Positions 59,491 to 64,000 of a DNA stretch of 64,000 nt are shown one piece after another. Numbering within the stretch: position 1 is the first letter of the stretch; each line of letters opens with the position of its first letter. Both the position numbers and the translations under genes were made by a program. Origin of the DNA: Lachnocurva sp029100405 (lineage in GTDB: Bacteria > Bacillota > Clostridia > Lachnospirales > Lachnospiraceae); assembly GCA_046263755.1 (NCBI GenBank), contig JBJYZC010000005.1:89512-153511 (forward strand), read 5' to 3'. The notes under the pieces are model-generated. The model worked only from the letters and a program-made list of their open reading frames with translations, searched no databases and was not told the origin of the DNA.

Positions 59491-60355
59491 TCTGCACATA
59501 AACATTGTAATACCACTTTACAATCGCCATGCCGATAATGATGACATATCCAATCACGGACCAGCCATCCGGAATCTCTCCGAAGAAGAGCAAGCCCCAG
59601 ATGGAAGCAAAAAGAAGTTGTGAGTAGTCAAAGACCGATATCTCCTTGGCCGGAGCAAATTTATAGGCTGCAGTTACCGTAAACTGGCCAACCGCTGCAG
59701 CACTTCCTGCACCAAGAAGGCAGAGGAGCTGTCTTGTACTGAGGGGCTGAAAATCCATCAACATAAAAGGGAATACCATCAGGCAGGTAAAGACCGAAAA
59801 GAAAGCAACGATCACCGGTCCTCTCTCCCCCTGGTTACCTAGTTTTCTGACAAAGGTATAGGCGATTCCAGCGCCAAGTCCGCCAAGAAGGCCCACCAGA
59901 GCCGGAAGACTCGCAAGCCCGGCTGTGGGCTTCACAATAAACAGGGCACCACAAAAGGCGATGACCACGGTAAAGATCTCAAGCCGGTTCGGGATCTCTT
60001 TCAAAATAAAGATCGATGCTATGATTGCAAAGAATGGCGAAAGTTTATTCAATATATTGGCATCCGCAAGTGCAATGTGATCGATTGCCCAGAAATTACA
60101 GATCATGCCGAGACCGCCTGCAATGGAACGTGCCAGAAGTGAAGGGACACTGCCCTTTTTGATTTTAAATTTCTCTTCCGTCCTGCTTAAAGCAATCAGG
60201 GCAATGACGGCGGCAATCAGATTCCGGAAAAAGGTCTTCTCCATGGTCGGTACATTGCCCGACAAGCGGACAAAAAGACTCATCAGAGAAAAGAATAATG
60301 AGTCAATAATGACCATCGTAATGCCAAGCACATGCTTATTTGTAATCTTCTTCAT
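59480..60355 (-). CDS. EamA/DMT-family membrane transporter
   Basis: A 291-residue protein with about ten helices in two EamA repeats: LGITMVIIDSLFFSLMSLFV, FFRNLIAAVIALIALSR in the first, and VGLLGGLGAGIAYTFVRKLG, GWSVIGYVIIIGMAIVKWYY in the second. Family members export amino acids or other metabolites; the substrate is unknown. The ATG at 60355 follows AAAGAAGGTCGATCC; the longer frame to 60553 merely runs through the tRNA. It is downstream of tRNA-Thr and its terminator. Confidence 0.88.
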   Translation of the reverse strand: MKKITNKHVLGITMVIIDSLFFSLMSLFVRLSGNVPTMEKTFFRNLIAAVIALIALSRTEEKFKIKKGSVPSLLARSIAGGLGMICNFWAIDHIALADANILNKLSPFFAIIASIFILKEIPNRLEIFTVVIAFCGALFIVKPTAGLASLPALVGLLGGLGAGIAYTFVRKLGNQGERGPVIVAFFSVFTCLMVFPFMLMDFQPLSTRQLLCLLGAGSAAAVGQFTVTAAYKFAPAKEISVFDYSQLLFASIWGLLFFGEIPDGWSVIGYVIIIGMAIVKWYYNVYVQKDQ

Positions 60356-60377
60356 GGATCGACCTTCTTTACTTAAC

Positions 60378-60404
60378 AAAAAAGCCCCCGGAAAAACCGA
60401 GGGC
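60378..60404 (-). terminator. Terminator after tRNA-Thr
   Basis: GCCCTCGG and CCGGGGGC arms with TTTTT loop, then TTTTTTG on minus. It lies between the tRNA and the EamA gene. Confidence 0.8.
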
Positions 60405-60411
60405 AAATGAG

Positions 60412-60484
60412 AGCTGCTGACGGGAATCGGACCCGTGACCTCCGCCTTACCAAGGCGACGCTCTACCGACTGAGCCACAGCAGC
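60412..60484 (-). tRNA. tRNA-Thr (anticodon GGT)
   Basis: 73 bases on minus. Acceptor GCTGCTG/CAGCAGC, D-arm GCTCAGTCGGTAGAGC, anticodon loop TTGGTAA with GGT, T-arm ACGGGTCCGATTCCCGT. CCA is not encoded. It decodes ACC and ACU. Confidence 0.96.
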
Positions 60485-60524
60485 ATTATGGTTTGAAGCC
60501 TTCCGGCTCACAACCGACTTTGTT

Positions 60525-60553
60525 ATAATACTGTATTGCAGGAGGCAAGTCAA
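60525..60553 (-). promoter_or_regulatory. Strong sigma-A promoter for tRNA-Thr
   Basis: On minus: TTGACT (60553-60548), 17 bases, TATTAT (60530-60525), about 40 bases before the tRNA 5' end. Confidence 0.8.
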
Positions 60554-60605
60554 GTTTTTTTTGATTAGATTTTGTTTCTATGTTCGTACAAATATTCTGT
60601 GCAAA

Positions 60606-60815
60606 CTACAGGGCCTTCACCTGTTCCACGATCCGATCCAGCACCTCAGCCGGTACTGTTTTATCATCATAGAGGTCCTGGATCCGACTCTCTGAGTTCA
60701 ATAATGCAGTCACATCCAGCCAGCCTGCTTTCTGAAATTCCTCATCGAAGATATGAAATATAGACCGATCCTGAAGAAGTTCAGATAAGGGCAATTTACA
60801 AAAGTCTTCTGCCAT
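60606..60815 (-). CDS. Small hypothetical protein
   Basis: A 69-residue soluble protein (start MAEDFCKLPLSELLQDRSIF) of no known family. It has an acidic, helical composition (LYDDKTVPAEVLDRIVEQVK). Of two nearby ATGs, that at 60815 has GAGG seven bases before it. It follows efp after a hairpin. The iterated 10-mer occurs at 60757 in codons for RSIF. Confidence 0.7.
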   Translation of the reverse strand: MAEDFCKLPLSELLQDRSIFHIFDEEFQKAGWLDVTALLNSESRIQDLYDDKTVPAEVLDRIVEQVKAL

Positions 60816-60827
60816 TTTCATGCCTCG

Positions 60828-60874
60828 AAAAAGAAAGACGCCGGCCGCCCCTCTTAAGAAAGGCAGCCCACGTC
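60828..60874 (-). terminator. Hairpin after efp
   Basis: GACG...CGTC outer pair with GGC/GCC inner pairs (60837-60874), then TTTCTTTTT on minus. A weak terminator that may reduce transcription into the small gene. Confidence 0.5.
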
Positions 60875-60896
60875 AAATGATTAGATCCTGTCACTA

Positions 60897-61454
60897 TTAT
60901 GCACGAGACAGATACTCACCGGTACGGGTATCGATCTTGATCTTATCGCCGGTATTTACGAACAAAGGTACATAAACCTGAGCTCCGGTCTCAACAGTTG
61001 CCGGCTTGGTTGCGTTCGTTGCAGTATTGCCCTTAACGCCAGGCTCTGTCTCGGTGATCTCGAGTTCTACGAAAAGAGGAGGTTCAACAGCGAATACATT
61101 ACCGTTGTAGGAATCCAGTTTAACGGTCTCGTTTTCCTTAACGAAATCAAGAGTGTTGCCAACCTCATCAGCAGTCAGAGAGATCTGATCATAGGTCTCT
61201 GCATCCATGAAGTTATAGGTATCCCCATCCTTGTAGAGATAGGTATAATCCTTACGATCGATACGGGCAGTAGGGAACTTCTCGGTCGGACGGAAAGTGG
61301 TCTCACGAACACCGCCATCGATGATGTTCTTCAGCTTTGTACGTACGAAAGCTGCACCCTTACCGGGCTTAACATGCTGGAACTCTACGATCTGCCAGAT
61401 CTTGCCCTCCCACTCAAGTGTAATACCGTTCTTAAAATCGCCGGCTGAAATCAT
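60897..61454 (-). CDS. efp: Elongation factor P
   Basis: A 185-residue EF-P. ISAGDFKNGITLEWEGKIWQ, the modified-loop Lys in HVKPGKGAAFVRTKLKNI, and C-terminal NTGDKIKIDTRTGEYLSR are family blocks. EF-P frees ribosomes stalled at proline stretches. The ATG at 61454 follows AAGGAGGAAAATCAG. Upstream is rpiB, and the 125-base gap has no clear other signal. Confidence 0.96.
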   Translation of the reverse strand: MISAGDFKNGITLEWEGKIWQIVEFQHVKPGKGAAFVRTKLKNIIDGGVRETTFRPTEKFPTARIDRKDYTYLYKDGDTYNFMDAETYDQISLTADEVGNTLDFVKENETVKLDSYNGNVFAVEPPLFVELEITETEPGVKGNTATNATKPATVETGAQVYVPLFVNTGDKIKIDTRTGEYLSRA

Positions 61455-61579
61455 CTGATTTTCCTCCTTAAAACACACATTTTTATTCTCAGGACGTATC
61501 CGTCCGAATTGACCATCTCGGTTTATTCTTAGCAATACGCACGATTACTAATCTATTCTACAGTAATTCGATAAAATTT

Positions 61580-62047
61580 TCAATCATTTTTACCTGCTCT
61601 GCTGCAATACTTCTCCTCGATCTCTGTAATCATATCCACTCGCTTTGCATGACGACCGCCCAAAAAGTCAGCTTCCAGAAAAGCATCTACGATCGCTTTG
61701 GCTTCTTCTAAACCGACAATTCTTGCTCCAAAAGCAATGATATTCGCATTATTATGCTGCTTGGCAAGCCTTGCCGAAACCGGCTCGGAGCATACCGCTG
61801 CCCGGATCCCGGGAACCTTATTGGCAGCCAGACTGATCCCGATACCGGTTCCGCAGATCAAAACCCCCTGATCCGCCTGACCGTTCTTTACAGCCTCTGC
61901 CACTTTCCATCCATATTCCGGATAATTGCAGCTCTCCTTCGTATCCGTTCCGAAATTAATCACCTCATAGCCTTTTTCTTCGAGATAAGCCTGAATTTCC
62001 TGCTTCATCTCTACAGCAGCATGATCATTTCCGATTGCGATTTTCAA
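61580..62047 (-). CDS. rpiB: Ribose-5-phosphate isomerase B
   Basis: A 155-residue RpiB: KIAIGNDHAAVEMKQEIQAY, VNFGTDT-type loop, GVLICGTGIGISLAANKVPG with the active Cys, and LAKQHNNANIIAFGARIVG. It interconverts ribulose-5-P and ribose-5-P (or allose-6-P). The start is TTG, with GAGGAGAAGAAA before it; no ATG fits. One iterated 10-mer is in its leader at 62069. Confidence 0.94.
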   Translation of the reverse strand: MKIAIGNDHAAVEMKQEIQAYLEEKGYEVINFGTDTKESCNYPEYGWKVAEAVKNGQADQGVLICGTGIGISLAANKVPGIRAAVCSEPVSARLAKQHNNANIIAFGARIVGLEEAKAIVDAFLEADFLGGRHAKRVDMITEIEEKYCSRAGKND

Positions 62048-62068
62048 TTTCTTCTCCTCTCCCGTATT

Positions 62069-62078
62069 GGTCTATATT
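62069..62078 (-). repeat. AATATAGACC iterated 10-mer (intergenic copy)
   Basis: GGTCTATATT on plus, 22 bases upstream of the rpiB TTG, in the nrdR-rpiB gap. Confidence 0.75.
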
Positions 62079-62098
62079 TCCCCTTAAAGAACGAATGC

Positions 62099-62548
62099 TC
62101 AATCCTGCAGTTTCTTCAGTTCCTCCATGAAAGTATCCACGTCCTTGAATTCCTTATAAATCGACGCAAAGCGGACATAAGCGACAGAATCCAGAGACTT
62201 CAATTCTTTCATAACAAGTTCGCCGATCTCAGAGCTTGCAACCTCCCGCTCTTCGCGGCTGAAGATCTCCTTCTCCACGCTGTCTACCAGTTCGCGGATC
62301 TGATCCGCGGAAACCGGCCGTTTGTGGCAGGAAAGGAGAACGCCCTTCTCAATTTTCGAACGGTCATATTGCTCGCGGTTATTGTCCTTCTTAATGACAA
62401 TAAGGGGAATGGTCTCAACCTTCTCGTAGGTCGTGAATCGCTTGCCGCATTTCTCGCAGGAACGACGGCGGCGTATGGATGTATTGTCGTCCGCCGGCCG
62501 GGAATCAATCACACTGGTATCATTATTTCCGCAAAATGGACATTTCAT
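62099..62548 (-). CDS. nrdR: Transcriptional repressor NrdR
   Basis: A 149-residue NrdR. The zinc ribbon (CPFCGNNDTSVIDSR, RRRSCEKCGKRFTTYE) binds NrdR boxes of ribonucleotide reductase promoters; an ATP-cone (IVIKKDNNREQYDRSKIEKG, LKSLDSVAYVRFASIYKEFK) senses ATP/dATP. No nrd genes are nearby. The start follows GAGGATCCTTAAACG, between ychF and rpiB. Confidence 0.96.
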   Translation of the reverse strand: MKCPFCGNNDTSVIDSRPADDNTSIRRRRSCEKCGKRFTTYEKVETIPLIVIKKDNNREQYDRSKIEKGVLLSCHKRPVSADQIRELVDSVEKEIFSREEREVASSEIGELVMKELKSLDSVAYVRFASIYKEFKDVDTFMEELKKLQD

Positions 62549-62600
62549 CGTTTAAGGATCCTCGTAAGTTTAGAATGGTCAATCAGACATATTGAGTCAA

Positions 62601-63698
62601 TCATACATTGAAACGGAAGGTGATGACATCGCCGTCAGAAACGACATAGTCCTTACCTTCCAGGCGAAGCAGGCCGGCCTCCTTGCAGGCAGACATACTG
62701 CCCAGCCGCTCCAGGTCGCTGTAGGCACATACTTCGGCACAAATGAAGCCCCTCTCGAAATCGCTGTGAATCTTTCCGGCAGCCTGAGGCGCTTTGGTTC
62801 CCTTCTTAATCGTCCAGGCTCTGGTTTCGTCCTCTCCTGTGGTCAGGAATGAGATCAGGCCCAAGAGATCATAAGAAGCCTTGATCATCTTATCCAGGCC
62901 GGACTCTTCCAGGCCGAGATCAGCCAGGAAATCTGCACGCTCGTCATCATCCAGCTCGGAGATCTCGGCTTCGATCTCAGCAGATACCACATAGACACCG
63001 GAGCCCTCTTTGGCTGCATACTCTCTAACCTTCTCCACTTCCTGATTGGAAGCGCCGTCATCCGCCAGATCTTCCTCGGAAACATTGGTGGCATAGATCA
63101 CAGGCTTTGCTGTCAGAAGATTATATTGCTTGAATGCTGCCTCTTCTTCCTCATTCTTAAGTTCAAAGGCCTTGGCCATATTTCCATCTTCAAGGAAGGG
63201 ACGAAGGCGCTCCAGCATTTCGACTTCCGGCTTCAGGCTCTTATCCTGAATGGACTGCTTTTTGATCTTGGAATATCGGCGTTCCAGGATCTCCATATCG
63301 GAAAAGAGAAGTTCCAGATTGATGGTCTCGATATCACGAAGAGCATCGATAGAGCCGTCGACGTGAATAATATTGGTATTCTCAAAGCAGCGTACCACAT
63401 GAACAATGGCATCGCACTCACGAATGTTGGCCAGGAACTGATTTCCCAAGCCCTCGCCCTTACTTGCGCCCTTGACAAGGCCGGCAATATCCACAAATTC
63501 AATCGTTGCAGGAATGGTCTTCTTACTGTGGTTCATATCCGTCAGGACCTTCAGACGATGATCGGGTACGGATACGATGCCAACGTTCGGATCAATCGTA
63601 GCAAAAGGATAGTTTGCCGCAAGCGCTCCGGCTTTGGTCAGCGAGTTGAAAAGAGTACTTTTCCCTACATTGGGAAGACCCACGATTCCGAGTTTCAT
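62601..63698 (-). CDS. ychF: Ribosome-associated GTPase/ATPase YchF
   Basis: A 365-residue YchF/OLA1. P-loop is GIVGLPNVGKSTLFNSLTKA, then DIAGLVKGASKGEGLGNQFL, with a C-terminal TGS domain (RAWTIKKGTKAPQAAGKIHS). It binds ATP better than GTP and associates with ribosomes in stress control. Start follows AAGGAGATATAAAACATT. The promoter is at 63802-63830, and a GGCTTCTTT/AAAGAAGCC hairpin lies in the leader. Confidence 0.96.
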   Translation of the reverse strand: MKLGIVGLPNVGKSTLFNSLTKAGALAANYPFATIDPNVGIVSVPDHRLKVLTDMNHSKKTIPATIEFVDIAGLVKGASKGEGLGNQFLANIRECDAIVHVVRCFENTNIIHVDGSIDALRDIETINLELLFSDMEILERRYSKIKKQSIQDKSLKPEVEMLERLRPFLEDGNMAKAFELKNEEEEAAFKQYNLLTAKPVIYATNVSEEDLADDGASNQEVEKVREYAAKEGSGVYVVSAEIEAEISELDDDERADFLADLGLEESGLDKMIKASYDLLGLISFLTTGEDETRAWTIKKGTKAPQAAGKIHSDFERGFICAEVCAYSDLERLGSMSACKEAGLLRLEGKDYVVSDGDVITFRFNV

Positions 63699-63801
63699 AA
63701 TGTTTTATATCTCCTTAAAAAGTCTTTATTTTATGAGCTTTGCACGTTTTCCCATTTAAGGCTTCTTTCTAAGCTAAAGAAGCCCCTAAAACAACTAGTA
63801 T

Positions 63802-63830
63802 ATTATACACTAATCAGAGGCTCTTTACAA
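63802..63830 (-). promoter_or_regulatory. Sigma-A promoter for ychF
   Basis: On minus: TTGTAA (63830-63825), 17 bases, TATAAT (63807-63802). It would drive ychF and possibly nrdR, rpiB, efp. Confidence 0.75.
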
Positions 63831-63893
63831 TGTAGTTTCATTTTTAGCATGCCTGAAATCCGCTGATATCAAGCATTCTTTAGACAATATGTA

Positions 63894-63989
63894 ATGACCT
63901 CCGATTTGTAGGTTCGTGGATTTACCTGTATACTACAAGTCGGAAAAGACAAATGGTAACAGGGATTACCGCATACAAATGGAGGTCAT
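63894..63989 (+). promoter_or_regulatory. Leader with two mutually exclusive stems over a Shine-Dalgarno
   Basis: CCGATTTGTAG (63901-63911) can pair over 11 bp with CTACAAGTCGG (63933-63943, one G-U). The overlapping ATGACCTCC...ATTTGTA (63894-63910) can instead pair with TACAAATGGAGGTCAT (63974-63989), which contains GGAGG. Only the first leaves the ribosome site free. No known riboswitch class fits. Confidence 0.6.
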
Positions 63990-63992
63990 CAA

Positions 63993-64000
63993 ATGAAGTA
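63993..64000 (+). CDS. Start of a plus-strand gene, cut by window end
   Basis: ATG AAG then two bases, behind GGAGGTCATCAA. Nothing can be said of the product. The sequestered Shine-Dalgarno suggests regulated translation. Confidence 0.5.

Noticed and set aside
60356..60553. Extended start of the EamA protein
   Set aside because: The added 66 codons run through the tRNA-Thr gene and its terminator.
63760..63784. Terminator upstream of ychF
   Set aside because: A 9-bp hairpin but no T-run on either strand; kept only as a leader hairpin.
63894..64000. Insertion-sequence end
   Set aside because: Inverted repeats exist, but the gene is outside the window and no transposase residues can be read.

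Overview
The window reads as chromosomal DNA of a motile, Gram-positive-type anaerobe of the Clostridia, most likely a Lachnospiraceae member. Evidence: a flagellar operon in the Firmicutes order with FliY in place of FliN, a FlgM-FlgN-FlgK-FlgL-FliW-CsrA operon, a T-box leader, a clostridial c-di-GMP-I riboswitch, an iron-containing alcohol dehydrogenase and a two-domain (viroplasmin plus RNase H) ribonuclease. Genus cannot be fixed from sequence alone.

Layout. (1) 1-2.6 kb, minus: FliK-like protein, a stand-alone FlhB C-terminal-domain protein and a lytic transglycosylase cut by the window edge. (2) 2.7-8.1 kb, plus: flgM, flgN, flgK, flgL, fliW, csrA, starting at a sigma-28-like promoter and ending at a strong terminator. 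(3) 8.1-13.5 kb, minus: fliT-like, fliS, fliD, a ComFB-domain protein, cheV. (4) 13.6-36.8 kb, minus: the main flagellar/chemotaxis operon, transcribed fliE, fliF, fliG, fliH, fliI, fliJ, fliK, flgD, flgE, flbD, motA, motB, fliM, cheY, flgC, fliY, fliO, fliP, fliQ, fliR, flhB, flhA, fliA, two rod/hook-family genes and cheD, behind a c-di-GMP-I riboswitch with its own terminator. (5) 37-44.4 kb: secreted NlpC/P60 peptidase, transmembrane chemoreceptor, EAL phosphodiesterase, soluble mini-chemoreceptor and HD-GYP phosphodiesterase. (6) 44.6-48.7 kb: RNase H and an ABC transporter (ATPase, permease, lipoprotein). (7) 49.2-56.5 kb, minus: ilvA-ridA-leuA-leuC-leuD-leuB behind a sigma-A promoter and a T-box. 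(8) 56.6-64 kb: TetR regulator, FucO-type alcohol dehydrogenase, a hypothetical gene, EamA exporter, tRNA-Thr, a small hypothetical gene, efp, rpiB, nrdR, ychF, and the first codons of a plus-strand gene with a structured leader.

How it fits together. Region 4 builds the basal body, export gate, hook and motor and encodes sigma-28; FlgM holds sigma-28 until the hook is complete; regions 2 and 3 supply late hook-associated proteins, cap and chaperones, and four candidate sigma-28 promoters precede late or signalling genes. c-di-GMP is a recurring theme: a riboswitch on the flagellar operon, EAL and HD-GYP phosphodiesterases, and a ComFB-family protein. flgB, fliL, flhF, flhG, flagellin, cheA, cheW, cheB and cheR are not in the window.

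The most unusual signals are not genes. A 10-mer, AATATAGACC, occurs 13 times exactly, on both strands and in several reading frames, where about 0.1 is expected by chance. Tandem duplications begin inside the last codons of at least four genes and run past the stop codon, with a related imperfect duplication at a fifth. A 39-bp array between leuD and leuB places a Shine-Dalgarno, an ATG and an eight-codon ORF in almost every copy.
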